DNA of 64,000 bases from positions 62,001 to 126,000 of the forward strand of contig NZ_JAIMIB010000006.1 of the NCBI RefSeq assembly GCF_019966515.1. The letters are read 5' to 3'. The translations under genes and the position numbers were made by a program. The stretch is from Roseovarius aestuarii. Lineage in GTDB: Bacteria > Pseudomonadota > Alphaproteobacteria > Rhodobacterales > Rhodobacteraceae. Below the pieces are notes generated by a model, which worked only from the letters and a program-made list of their open reading frames with translations, made no database searches and was not told where the DNA came from. Below are positions 26,154-34,445 of this stretch, piece by piece; position 1 is the first letter of the stretch, and each line of letters begins with the position of its first letter.

Positions 26154-26543
26154 ATGACCTTTGACGAGCTGAAAATTCGCAAGGCGCTCCGTAAGGCTTG
26201 GTCACTGGAAACAGCAGTTCAATGGACCTCTGGAAATCCGGCCTCTTGGCAGTGCAACGTGACAGCCGCGGTTATCCACGATCTGTTTGACGGAGATATT
26301 CTTCGCACGCGCATCGGTGGCGTCTGGCACTATTACAACAGGATGGACGGCATTCGCTATGACCTGACCGATAGCCAGTTTGCCGCGCCGGGCGCGCGCG
26401 TCGAAGCGCTCACTCCGTACGAGGACGAGCTTTTTTCTACATCGGACGCAATGAGGGGCATTCCACTACGGGAATATGATTGTCTCAAACAGGCGCTGCT
26501 GTCCGAACTCGCCCGTAGAGCAACGGATTGCGTACATAGCTGA
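26154..26543 (+). CDS. YunG family protein
   Basis: The 129-residue protein resembles the uncharacterised Bacillus YunG family. It has an N-terminal KALRKAWSLETAVQWTSGNP, a central QCNVTAAVIHDLFDGDILRT with a cysteine, and a GGVWHYYNRMDGIRYDLTDSQF block. The Cys, His and Asp pattern could suit a papain-like fold, though this has not been shown. It follows holC by 54 bases and may be independently expressed. Confidence 0.72.
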   Translation: MTFDELKIRKALRKAWSLETAVQWTSGNPASWQCNVTAAVIHDLFDGDILRTRIGGVWHYYNRMDGIRYDLTDSQFAAPGARVEALTPYEDELFSTSDAMRGIPLREYDCLKQALLSELARRATDCVHS

Positions 26544-26642
26544 ATGAATTGAAACAATCTTCCTGCCGCGCCGACGTATAGCTGAAACATCTAAGCCGCA
26601 TGTTACTTGTCACCAACAAAACTACTCTCAGGAGACAAGACA

Positions 26643-26801
26643 ATGAAAACGTTTACCTTCCTTCTGGCCCTGTCGCTTTCGGGCACAGCTGCCTTCGCCC
26701 AAGGCATGAGCATGACCGGCCTGACGCCCGCCTTGAGCTTTCCGAGCGACATAAACGAAAGCGAAACGGTGACCAGGCAAAAGACAACCCACCAGCGGTA
26801 A
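26643..26801 (+). CDS. Small secreted peptide, 52 residues
   Basis: This short gene has a strong AGGAGA ribosome site. A canonical signal peptide (MKTFTFLLALSLSGTAAFAQ) is followed by a mature peptide of about 32 residues containing GMSMTGLTPALSFPS. It has no cysteines. A stem-loop at 26810-26841 follows directly. The tight gene structure supports expression, but no function is recognised. Confidence 0.62.
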   Translation: MKTFTFLLALSLSGTAAFAQGMSMTGLTPALSFPSDINESETVTRQKTTHQR

Positions 26802-26809
26802 GTTCGTAT

Positions 26810-26841
26810 CAGGCCGGTGACGGGCATATGTCACCGGTCTG
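26810..26841 (+). terminator. Stem-loop after the 52-residue secreted peptide gene
   Basis: CAGGCCGGTGA (26810-26820) pairs with TCACCGGTCTG (26831-26841), ten Watson-Crick pairs and one G-U, with a ten-base loop. Only a weak, interrupted T-rich stretch follows, so termination may be partial. Confidence 0.6.
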
Positions 26842-26911
26842 ACCTTCTTTGCATTTAACGCTTTCGCGCGAAAAGTCTTGATTAAACCGTCATTTGGCGC
26901 AAACTGTCTTT

Positions 26912-27256
26912 ATGAGTTTTCAGTCCTTAACCCCGTTCCCGGGGCCGCAAGGCGCCCCCCAGGTCGCCTTTCACAGAAACGAGCTTTCCGTCATTCTTTC
27001 CCTTTATGGCCGCATGGTTGCCGCCGGTGAATGGCGCGATTACGGTATTTCCTGCCTGCGTGATATGGCGGTGTTCTCGGTCTTTCGCCGCACCGCGGAA
27101 ACACCGCTTTATCGCATCGAAAAACACCCAAAGCTGCGGTTGCGCCAGGGCGAGTACGCAGTGATCGGTCCCGAAGGACAGGTACTTAAACGCGGCTCGG
27201 ACCTCAGGGTTGTTCTGCGTGTGCTGGAGCGTAAGCTGATCCGTGCAGTCAAATGA
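26912..27256 (+). CDS. DUF2794 domain protein
   Basis: The 114-residue protein starts MSFQSLTPFP and contains the DUF2794 core: VAFHRNELSVILSLYGRMVAAGEWRDYG, then AVFSVFRRTAETPLYRIEKHP. The family is small, conserved in alphaproteobacteria and uncharacterised. An in-frame TTG six codons upstream is possible but the ATG fits the family. The stop overlaps the next gene by four bases. Confidence 0.85.
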   Translation: MSFQSLTPFPGPQGAPQVAFHRNELSVILSLYGRMVAAGEWRDYGISCLRDMAVFSVFRRTAETPLYRIEKHPKLRLRQGEYAVIGPEGQVLKRGSDLRVVLRVLERKLIRAVK

Positions 27257-27684
27257 TACCGCGTGCGGGGCTCATATTGATGCTGTCCTTCCCGGCAACG
27301 GCCTTTGCCGGAAACTGTGCAGGCCTTGGCACGCTTGCGCAATCGGCTGCTGGGGGTTTCGCTGATGGCAAGCCCGATGAAAGCTTCAACGAGGTTGAAA
27401 GTTGCGATTTGTTGCAAAACAGCGACGGGACGCAAACTTATCTCTGTACCTGGCAATTCGCCTACCGCGCCCCGGGGGCTGCCGCCGTGTTCGACATGCT
27501 CGACCGCCTTATACCGGTTTGCATACGCGGGGCGCAGGCGCTGCCCGCCGATGACAGCGTGAACCATCCTGACAGCTATGACCTGCGCCGCTATCGACGC
27601 GGCGATGTGGTGATTTCGACCTCGCTCAAGGATAAGGCCGCACTTGAGCAAACCCTTGTTACCCTGCGCATCGACAGCAAGTAA
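27253..27684 (+). CDS. Secreted hypothetical protein coupled to DUF2794
   Basis: The 143-residue protein has a signal peptide (MIPRAGLILMLSFPATAFAG) and four cysteines in the mature part, the first directly after the cleavage site region (GNCAG). The ATG overlaps the DUF2794 stop (ATGA), so the pair is translationally coupled. It ends directly before the convergent methyltransferase gene. No family is recognised; the cysteine count suggests a disulfide-bonded periplasmic protein. Confidence 0.72.
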   Translation: MIPRAGLILMLSFPATAFAGNCAGLGTLAQSAAGGFADGKPDESFNEVESCDLLQNSDGTQTYLCTWQFAYRAPGAAAVFDMLDRLIPVCIRGAQALPADDSVNHPDSYDLRRYRRGDVVISTSLKDKAALEQTLVTLRIDSK

Positions 27685-28527
27685 TCAACGCCGTGCCCGC
27701 ACCAGATTGAGCGTCGCCGGAACCCGCACGCCGCTGCTAGTCTCATAAGGCGCCATCGCCGTCGCAACGGCCGCCTCGATCTGTGCGGCGGCTGCGTCGG
27801 ACCCGCCCATATCCTTGATGATTCGTGATGCTGGTCCCAACCTGGTGGCAAAGGCGGCAATATCCGAAACCGTCCCGGCTGGGGTCAGGTCCAACTTGGT
27901 CTCGGTTGTTGCCACCTCCTGCCATCCCGCCGCGGTCAGAATATCCTCGACATAGGCGCGTTCCTGAAAGGCCATCGGCCCGGGTGCACGGGGATCAGAC
28001 GGCGCGGGCGCACCCACGACATCTATCGCCGCCTTGGCCGGGATCGAAAACCACGGGTTTCCGGCCAATCCGGACCAAGCCAGAAATACCATCGTCCCGC
28101 CGGGCTTGAGTGTTCGAGCGATATTGCGAAAGGCGGCCACGGAATCATCAAAGAACATCACCCCGAAACGAGAGATCACCCGATCGAACGCTGCATCGTC
28201 AAAGGGATGGGTCTGCGCGTCGCCCGCGATGAAATCTATATTGCCCATGCCGGCCTGCGCGGCTCGGTCGCGGGCGCGGTCTAGCATGATCTGGGAAATG
28301 TCCGCTCCGGTTACGTGCCCGCCGGTTCCGACAATCCCCGCCGCCGCCATGCTGCTGGCCCCGGTGCCACAGCCGATATCCAGCACCCGTTCCCTTGGCT
28401 GTAGGTTTGTCTCGGCCAATAGCCGGTCCAACACCGGCTGCATCAGCACATCCAGCTGGTCTTGACAATCCACCCATTGCTGGGCTGAACGCCAGTATTC
28501 CGACTGGTCGGTATTCATTGCAACCAT
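27685..28527 (-). CDS. Class I SAM-dependent methyltransferase
   Basis: The 280-residue protein has the UbiE/Methyltransf_11 fold: motif I VLDIGCGTGASSMAAA, then GADISQIMLDRARDRA, FIAGDAQTHPFDDAAFDRVISRFGVMFF and TLKPGGTMVFLAWSG. The substrate is not evident. It is the last gene of a four-gene chain starting at 31706. It begins four bases after the ureohydrolase stop; a second in-frame ATG lies three codons further in. Confidence 0.88.
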   Translation of the reverse strand: MVAMNTDQSEYWRSAQQWVDCQDQLDVLMQPVLDRLLAETNLQPRERVLDIGCGTGASSMAAAGIVGTGGHVTGADISQIMLDRARDRAAQAGMGNIDFIAGDAQTHPFDDAAFDRVISRFGVMFFDDSVAAFRNIARTLKPGGTMVFLAWSGLAGNPWFSIPAKAAIDVVGAPAPSDPRAPGPMAFQERAYVEDILTAAGWQEVATTETKLDLTPAGTVSDIAAFATRLGPASRIIKDMGGSDAAAAQIEAAVATAMAPYETSSGVRVPATLNLVRARR

Positions 28528-28531
28528 GTTG

Positions 28532-29497
28532 TTACCCGCCCAATTGTCCGGCCATCACGCACAGAATCTCGAACATCACCGAGACGCCCAAAAACGCCGT
28601 GCCGCCCGACGTGTCGAAGGGCGGTGACACCTCGACCATATCCGCCCCCACCACGTTCAACCCCGCCAGTTCACGGCAGACCTGAATGGCCTGATAGCTG
28701 TTCGGCCCTCCGACCTCGGGCGTGCCGGTGCCGGGGGCAAAGGTCGGGTCGATGAAATCGATGTCATAGCTGACATAGGTTTTGCCCGTTCCTGCGATCT
28801 CGCGCGCCTCGGCCATTACATCCTCGACCCCGCGGGCATGGAATTCTTCGATCAGGATCATACGGATGCCGTTTGCCTCGGCAAAATCGCGATCCTCGGT
28901 GCCCGCCATGGTGCCGCGTATACCGATCTGGACGATGCGTTTGGGATCCAGCAGCCCTTCTTCCACCGCGCGGCGGAAGGGGGTGCCATGGGTGAACTTC
29001 GTGCCGCCGAAATAGGTGTCATTGAGGTCGGTATGGCTGTCGAAATGCACCATACCCATCGGTCCGTGCACCTTGGCCAGCGATCGCAGCACCGGCAATG
29101 AAGTCAGGTGGTCCCCGCCCGCTGTCAGTGGCATGATTCCGGCGGCAAGCGTCTGATCATAAAACCCCGTGATCCGTTCCATACTGTCCATGATATCGGT
29201 GGGGTTGGGGCCAACATCGCCCAAATCGGCGCAATTGACCGTCTCGAATGGGCGCATACCGCTAATCGAATGCTGGGCGCGGATCAGGGTCGAGGCATCG
29301 CGCAGCTGCCTTGGTCCGTGCCGCGGGCCGGGCCGGTTGGTTGTGCCGCTGTCCCAGGGCACACCGATCAGCCCGACTTGCACATCGTCAAACCGCGCAT
29401 TGCCATGCTGAACCAAAGGCAGGCGCATAAAGGTTGGCACCCCGGCAAAACGCGGCAGCTCTAATGCCGAGACCGGATGAAAAAACGGATCGCTCAT
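28532..29497 (-). CDS. Ureohydrolase (agmatinase / guanidino-acid hydrolase family)
   Basis: The 321-residue enzyme has the binuclear manganese motifs LTAGGDHLTSLP, VHFDSHTDLNDTYFGG and SYDIDFIDPTFAPGTGTPEVGG. Its N-terminal LPRFAGVPTFMRLP and GTKFTHGTPFRRAVEEGLLD resemble guanidinobutyrase/guanidinopropionase-type members more than the agmatinase at 12004. The true substrate could be agmatine or a guanidino acid. The ATG at 29497 has GGAGG upstream and overlaps the NlpC/P60 gene's stop by four bases. Confidence 0.88.
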   Translation of the reverse strand: MSDPFFHPVSALELPRFAGVPTFMRLPLVQHGNARFDDVQVGLIGVPWDSGTTNRPGPRHGPRQLRDASTLIRAQHSISGMRPFETVNCADLGDVGPNPTDIMDSMERITGFYDQTLAAGIMPLTAGGDHLTSLPVLRSLAKVHGPMGMVHFDSHTDLNDTYFGGTKFTHGTPFRRAVEEGLLDPKRIVQIGIRGTMAGTEDRDFAEANGIRMILIEEFHARGVEDVMAEAREIAGTGKTYVSYDIDFIDPTFAPGTGTPEVGGPNSYQAIQVCRELAGLNVVGADMVEVSPPFDTSGGTAFLGVSVMFEILCVMAGQLGG

Positions 29498-30330
29498 GGA
29501 AGTCCTCCCAGACGTTTGCGCGCGGTTACCGGGCCATCGCCCTGGGCCTCGATTCGATTGATCGCATCCTGCAACGGCTCGTGGGCGACTGCCATGTGAA
29601 AAGCGTTCGCGTGCAACAACGTGTCCCGGTCCGACACCCAAGCCACGTGGCCCTTCCAGAATAGAAGATCACCGCGCCGCAGTTCTGCATCGTCAGGCAG
29701 GAATTCTCCTAACTCGTCCCGCTGCATATCACTGTCACCAGGGCAGGGGATGCCACAGGCCATGCACCCGGCTTGCACGAGTCCGGAACAGTCGATGCCG
29801 AAGGCCGAATTTCCGCCCCAGAGATAGGGCGTCCCGAGAAATCGCTCCGCAACGGATACCGGGTCCTGTTCGGGAACATCCACCGGTCGCAGATGGTCAG
29901 AAATGACATATGTTCCGTCGCAAGTCCGCGCAAAGCGCCCTTCGTACCCCTGAATCGTCAGATAGCTTCCACACGATATTGCTACGGGATTGGGACTTTT
30001 GAGATTAGGGGCCTCAAACAGAAAGGTTGCGCGGTTGCGGACCGCATGAGTCGGCTCGATCCAAGTGCCCAGTGACGGCGTAAAAAATCCTACATATCCC
30101 GTGTTTTCGGCTCGGCCAAACGCCTTTGTGTCAGCAACATCCAAGACCCGTACCGGTTCTCCCATAAGGGCTTGTCGCATCAAGTCACCCGTGGCATTTC
30201 CGTATATATCAACAACCGGTTTGGTGACGCGCTTCAATTCTCCGTCGGTAAAGCGCAGTGTCTCCACCTGGCCTTTGAGCGAGCTGTGAGCGACCGATTT
30301 CGTCGCAAATAATGTCCGGCGATCAGTCAT
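29494..30330 (-). CDS. NlpC/P60 family cysteine peptidase
   Basis: The 278-residue protein has an N-terminal SH3-like region (LFATKSVAHSSLKGQVE..., with GYVGFFTPSLGTWIEPTHAV) and a C-terminal NlpC/P60 domain. The domain shows GTPYLWGGNSAFGIDCSGLVQ (catalytic Cys) and LLFWKGHVAWVSD (His). Such enzymes cleave D-Glu-meso-diaminopimelate bonds in cell-wall peptides. There is no signal peptide, so it may act on recycled muropeptides in the cytosol. It overlaps the M17 peptidase stop by four bases, which fits joint peptide breakdown. Confidence 0.91.
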   Translation of the reverse strand: MTDRRTLFATKSVAHSSLKGQVETLRFTDGELKRVTKPVVDIYGNATGDLMRQALMGEPVRVLDVADTKAFGRAENTGYVGFFTPSLGTWIEPTHAVRNRATFLFEAPNLKSPNPVAISCGSYLTIQGYEGRFARTCDGTYVISDHLRPVDVPEQDPVSVAERFLGTPYLWGGNSAFGIDCSGLVQAGCMACGIPCPGDSDMQRDELGEFLPDDAELRRGDLLFWKGHVAWVSDRDTLLHANAFHMAVAHEPLQDAINRIEAQGDGPVTARKRLGGLP

Positions 30331-31706
30331 AAGCTGAGCATTTCCGGTAACGCCTCAAGTAGCGCCCGCGCGCCCATTCCAACGCCTCCCTTAGGTCGGG
30401 CCGGGGCGGCGACCGGGTTCCAGCCATAGATGTCAAAATGAGTATAGGGCACCTCTCCGGCGAAACGCCGTAAAAACAATGCCGCCGTGACAGAACCTGC
30501 AAATCCGCCTTTGGGCGCATTGTCCAGATCGGCGATACCGGGTTCAATCATCGCCTCATAGGGGGTGTGAAACGGCATTCGCCAGACCGGGTCCGCCACC
30601 CTTGCCGCCGCTGCGTCCAGGGCTGAGGCCATGGCATCCTCATCGGTGTAATATGGCGCCAGATCGGGGCCTACCGCAACCCGTGCCGCACCGGTGAGCG
30701 TGGCCATCGAAATCATCAGATCGGGTGTCGCCTCGGCCCCAAGCGCTAGCGCATCGGCGAGAACCAAGCGCCCCTCCGCATCGGTGTTGTTGATCTCGAC
30801 TGTCAAACCATTGCGCGCGGTCAGGATGTCTCCGGGTCGAAACGCATTGCTGCTGACCGCGTTCTCTACCGCCGGTATCAGCACGCGCAGCCGTAATTGC
30901 AGATCCAGCCCCATGATCATATGCGCCAGCCCCAGCACCGTCGCGGCCCCGCCCATATCCTTTTTCATCAACCCCATGCTGCCGCCGGGCTTCAGATTCA
31001 ACCCGCCGGTATCAAAACACACGCCTTTGCCTACCAGCGTAAGTGCGGGCCCGTCATCCCCCCAACTCATGTCAATCAGGCGTGGGGTCTGGTCTGCTGC
31101 ACGGCCAACCGCATGGATCATCGGAAAGTTCTGGTCGAGCAGCGCGTCGCCTTCGGACACACCGATCTCTGCATTGTGCTGCGCAGCCAGTTCACGGCAG
31201 GCCGCCTCAAGCTCTGCCGGTCCCATATCCGCGGCGGGTGTATTTATCAGATCGCGGGTCAGTGCTTCGCCCGCAGCGATCACTTCGAGCCGCCCGGCAT
31301 CCACGCCTTCGGGTGCGATTAGCCGGGCTTTGGCAGGCTTCTGGTCCTTGTAACGGTCGAAGACATATCCCGATAGAAGCCAGCCAAGCGCCTCTTCCTC
31401 GGCGCGCGTCGGATCGAGGCCTTCAAGACGATAACTGCCTGCGGGCAGGGTGTTGGCCGCTGCCGCCAGATGAAACCGTCCCCGCGCGCGCGTGCCGGGC
31501 GTGCCGTATCCAGCCAGCGCCATGATGACAGTGCCCTGCGGGTCCGGGACCAGAGCGGTGCTGCCGAGAGACGCGGTAAACCCAGTGTTGCGAATCCAGT
31601 CGCACACTGGGTCCGGTTGTGTTTTCAGCCAGGTTTCAAGCGCATCTGCTTCGATCACCTGGAGGGGCAGCGCCTCGGAAGATGGCGGCGCAAAGGTAAG
31701 GGTCAT
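30327..31706 (-). CDS. M17 family aminopeptidase, second copy
   Basis: The 459-residue enzyme has the M17 catalytic motifs LVGKGVCFDTGGLNLKPGG and NNTDAEGRLVLADALALG. It is diverged from PepA at 24168, with a different N-terminal domain, and belongs to the group often found beside NlpC/P60 genes. The ATG at 31706 gives the conserved MTLTFAPP start; an ATG nine codons upstream is possible. It heads the overlapping chain M17-NlpC/P60-ureohydrolase-methyltransferase. Confidence 0.91.
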   Translation of the reverse strand: MTLTFAPPSSEALPLQVIEADALETWLKTQPDPVCDWIRNTGFTASLGSTALVPDPQGTVIMALAGYGTPGTRARGRFHLAAAANTLPAGSYRLEGLDPTRAEEEALGWLLSGYVFDRYKDQKPAKARLIAPEGVDAGRLEVIAAGEALTRDLINTPAADMGPAELEAACRELAAQHNAEIGVSEGDALLDQNFPMIHAVGRAADQTPRLIDMSWGDDGPALTLVGKGVCFDTGGLNLKPGGSMGLMKKDMGGAATVLGLAHMIMGLDLQLRLRVLIPAVENAVSSNAFRPGDILTARNGLTVEINNTDAEGRLVLADALALGAEATPDLMISMATLTGAARVAVGPDLAPYYTDEDAMASALDAAAARVADPVWRMPFHTPYEAMIEPGIADLDNAPKGGFAGSVTAALFLRRFAGEVPYTHFDIYGWNPVAAPARPKGGVGMGARALLEALPEMLSL

Positions 31707-31774
31707 CGTGCGGGTCTTTTCTTGCCGGGTCATGTCGGGCCCAGCCTATCGGTCTGTGCGGCACCTTCAAGCCT

Positions 31775-32155
31775 TCAAATCGAAAGATCCTGCAACTCCC
31801 AGATTTCGGTCAGGGACCGTTCGCCGATTCGCAACAGACGCGCCATCGTTGCCGAAAGCGCAATCGCTTCACCGGCGTCAATGCAGATGGTGACGTCCGT
31901 CGCCACCTGCGCCAGGTGGGCCATGCCGATCTGTTCGGCGATCGCGACCAGAGAACGGGCGCTTTTGCGCATGTCTTCAAACCGCATTTCGCGATAACAG
32001 CGTTCCGTATGCGACAGCCGCCCGGCCAGTTCTTCGAGCGCCCGGCAGACAATGTCTTCGGCACCGGCCTCTCCCAACTGGTGGTAAAGTTCCTCCAGCC
32101 TGTCCGGATCTACCCGTACAGTTTCATTTTGCCTCAGTAACGTTACCTGTTCCAC
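31775..32155 (-). CDS. HPt-like helical protein lacking the phospho-acceptor histidine
   Basis: The 126-residue protein is all-helical by composition. Its second half aligns with histidine phosphotransfer domains: the segment R67-SLVAIAEQIG matches the HPt pattern H-x-L-K-G-x-A-x-x-L-G, with arginine in place of histidine. An amphipathic helix (MAHLAQVATDVTICIDAG) follows, as in HPt proteins. It could be a structural or inhibitory relative of HPt proteins, but it may also be unrelated. The next gene downstream (M17) is 68 bases away. Confidence 0.65.
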   Translation of the reverse strand: MEQVTLLRQNETVRVDPDRLEELYHQLGEAGAEDIVCRALEELAGRLSHTERCYREMRFEDMRKSARSLVAIAEQIGMAHLAQVATDVTICIDAGEAIALSATMARLLRIGERSLTEIWELQDLSI

Positions 32156-32241
32156 GGTCTCACCTTAAGATTCATAGCTCCACACCTGACCGGATTATCT
32201 GTCAAAGGAGTTCCCAAATCGTTGAACCTAGGGTTTTTATC

Positions 32242-32261
32242 TCTCGAATTCTTCTCGAATT
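32242..32261. repeat. Short tandem repeat in the carbonic anhydrase leader
   Basis: TCTCGAATT occurs at 32242-32250 and 32253-32261, an eleven-base period, about 45-65 bases upstream of the carbonic anhydrase ATG. The spacing of one DNA turn could suit a regulator binding two adjacent sites. This is a weak, purely positional observation. Confidence 0.4.
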
Positions 32262-32305
32262 TCTACTAACTACAGGCCAAACAGTCAGCTATTGCGGAAG
32301 AAGAC

Positions 32306-32953
32306 ATGAAATTTGCCAGACCCCTGCCAAACTACCTCGTCCAGCGATACCACGGCTGGAAAGCCACCACATACGCTGAAAACCAAGCCTGGTACCGGCG
32401 TTTGGCCGAAGGCCAGCACCCGCGGGCGATGGTTATTTCCTGTTGCGACAGCAGGGTTCATGTCACCTCGGTCTTCGGGGCCGACCAGGGCGAGTTTTTC
32501 CTGCATCGCAATATTGCCAACCTGGTGCCGCCCTATGTGTCCGACGGCGCGCAACACGGCACCTCGGCGGCCGTCGAATATGCCGTCACCGCGCTAAAGG
32601 TCGCGCATGTGATCGTGCTTGGTCATTCAAGTTGCGGCGGGGTCAAGGGGTGCCACGACATGTGTTCGGGTATCGCGCCTGAACTCGAGGAAAAATCATC
32701 TTTCGTCGGCCGCTGGATGGATATCCTGCGCCCCGGTTATGAACGGGTCAAAGACATAAAAGACCCGGTAGAACGAACCGCTGCGCTTGAAAAAGAGGCA
32801 GTTCTGGTGTCACTTGAAAACCTGATGACCTTCCCGTTCGTCAAATCAGCGGTCGATAGCGGCCACCTGACTCTGCACGGGCTTTGGCATGATATCGGTG
32901 AAGGTGGGATCGAACAGTATAGCTGCGACACCAAGACATTTTCGCCAATCTGA
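32306..32953 (+). CDS. Beta-class carbonic anhydrase
   Basis: The 215-residue zinc enzyme interconverts CO2 and bicarbonate. It has the beta-class zinc ligands in ISCCDSRV (Cys, with the Asp-Arg dyad) and VLGHSSCGGVKGC (His and Cys), and FFLHRNIANLVPP between them. It starts 150 bases from the divergent HPt-like gene and is monocistronic. It supplies bicarbonate for carboxylation reactions in the cytosol. Confidence 0.95.
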   Translation: MKFARPLPNYLVQRYHGWKATTYAENQAWYRRLAEGQHPRAMVISCCDSRVHVTSVFGADQGEFFLHRNIANLVPPYVSDGAQHGTSAAVEYAVTALKVAHVIVLGHSSCGGVKGCHDMCSGIAPELEEKSSFVGRWMDILRPGYERVKDIKDPVERTAALEKEAVLVSLENLMTFPFVKSAVDSGHLTLHGLWHDIGEGGIEQYSCDTKTFSPI

Positions 32954-32986
32954 ATTGGCCTTGGAAACCAGCCTGGGCGTTTCCGC

Positions 32987-33487
32987 CTAGAATCGTCCAG
33001 CGCTGATTCGCAATTGGCGTGCCCGCGCCAGAATTGCATCTTCGACCGCGCGCTGTGTCTCGTTACTGACCGGTCCGCGCTGCGACTGTAACGCGACCTT
33101 CAATGATCGCGCGTCCAGAGCCGGGTCACTGATCAGCACGGTCGCGCGATAGGCTTGCCCGCCGCCCGGGGGGCGGCCATAGCCGGTTGAAATCACGCCG
33201 GTGAAGGGATCTGCAGTTTGTACAGGTAGAAAGCTGAGCACATCCAGGGACGCAGTCCAGAGGAACCGGTTTACTTTGACACTGGCTTCCTTGGGTCCGA
33301 AAGCATCAAGCAGGCTGCTACTGCTGTTAAGTTGCCGCTTCCGGGGCGGGCCGATCGGTCTGCTTTCCGATGACGCCTCTTCAGAGTTCGAACCTCTGAA
33401 CGTATCTCTGATCCGCCCGCAGGACGCGACCATCAGCACACAAGTCAGCGCTAGGACAACTTTATTCATACGCGAGTGGATCATCAT
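32987..33487 (-). CDS. DUF3576 lipoprotein
   Basis: The 166-residue protein starts with MMIHSR or, at 33469, MNKVVLALTCVLMVASCG, a lipoprotein signal with lipobox cysteine. The mature part holds the DUF3576 core: KVNRFLWTASLDVLSFLPV, DPFTGVISTGYGRPPGG and YRATVLISDPALDARSL. The family is a conserved alphaproteobacterial envelope protein of unknown function. The start is uncertain because no ribosome site stands out; the MNKVV start gives the better signal peptide. Confidence 0.85.
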   Translation of the reverse strand: MMIHSRMNKVVLALTCVLMVASCGRIRDTFRGSNSEEASSESRPIGPPRKRQLNSSSSLLDAFGPKEASVKVNRFLWTASLDVLSFLPVQTADPFTGVISTGYGRPPGGGQAYRATVLISDPALDARSLKVALQSQRGPVSNETQRAVEDAILARARQLRISAGRF

Positions 33488-33667
33488 ACCATCCGGAACT
33501 GTTTCCCTAACTCTACTATCCAACGCGAGACAGTGGGGCAAGGTGTTTGCTGTGCATGAAGCCGGCATCATAGCAACTTCGTCGCAGCCCCGGATTATTT
33601 GCATCTGCCCGGCTTGCCGGTCTATCCCTGTTCCGAACAGTTTGATCCCCGAACCGGAGACCCGAGA

Positions 33668-34324
33668 TTGAGCCTCTCTAATATCACCGCCCGCATCCGT
33701 AAAGCCGAAACCGACGCTGGCCGTGATCCGGGCAGTGTGACCCTGATTGCTGTTTCCAAGGTGCAGCCCAACGAGCGGGTGCAGTCCGTGCTGGAAGCCG
33801 GCCACCGTTGTTTCGGCGAAAACCGGGTGCAGGAGGCCGCAGGCAAATGGCCTGATTTCCGCGAAAGCTATGATGAGATTGATCTGCACCTGATAGGCCC
33901 TCTGCAGACCAACAAGGCGCGGCAGGCCTTCGAGCTGTTTCAGACCATCCATTCGGTCGATCGCCCGAAACTGGCCAAGACCATCGCCCGGCTGGCGGAC
34001 GAGACAGGCTATTGCCCCGATATTTTTCTGCAGGTCAACACCGGCGAAGAAGATCAGAAAGCTGGCGTGATGCCCGCTGACGCGGACAATTTTGTGACCG
34101 AATGCCGTGCGCTGGAATTGCCGGTCAAAGGGTTGATGTGTATTCCGCCCGTTGATGAAGAACCCAGCCTGCACTTTGCGCTGCTGGCTAAGATTGCCGA
34201 ACGCAACGGGCTGAAGGGCCTGTCGATGGGCATGAGCAGCGATTTCGAAAGCGCCATCGCCCTCGGTGCCACCCACGTTCGCGTCGGCAGCGCCATCTTT
34301 GGTGAGCGCGACTACGGCGCCTGA
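33668..34324 (+). CDS. YggS/PLPBP family pyridoxal-phosphate homeostasis protein
   Basis: The 218-residue protein binds PLP without catalysing a known reaction and helps maintain vitamin B6 and amino-acid balance. Motifs seen are LIAVSKVQP (PLP lysine near residue 34), FGENRVQEA, LHLIGPLQTNKAR and the late GMSSDFESAIALGATHVRVGSAIFG. The start is TTG at 33668 with GGAG upstream. Upstream open frame overlaps the divergent lipoprotein promoter and is unlikely to be used. Confidence 0.93.
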   Translation: MSLSNITARIRKAETDAGRDPGSVTLIAVSKVQPNERVQSVLEAGHRCFGENRVQEAAGKWPDFRESYDEIDLHLIGPLQTNKARQAFELFQTIHSVDRPKLAKTIARLADETGYCPDIFLQVNTGEEDQKAGVMPADADNFVTECRALELPVKGLMCIPPVDEEPSLHFALLAKIAERNGLKGLSMGMSSDFESAIALGATHVRVGSAIFGERDYGA

Positions 34325-34445
34325 TCGCAGAACGTTGCATTGCGCTGACGGCCATTATCTGCCCGTTACGACCCCTGACGCAATATGTGGTACTCTTTCC
34401 CAGTTGGTCTAAACGGAAAGAAGGGGCAGGCGAGAGGCCAGTCAG

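Noticed and set aside
33379..33402. GTTCGAAC-containing dyad resembling a tRNA T-loop
   Set aside because: It lies inside the DUF3576 coding region, and no acceptor or anticodon stems can be drawn around it.
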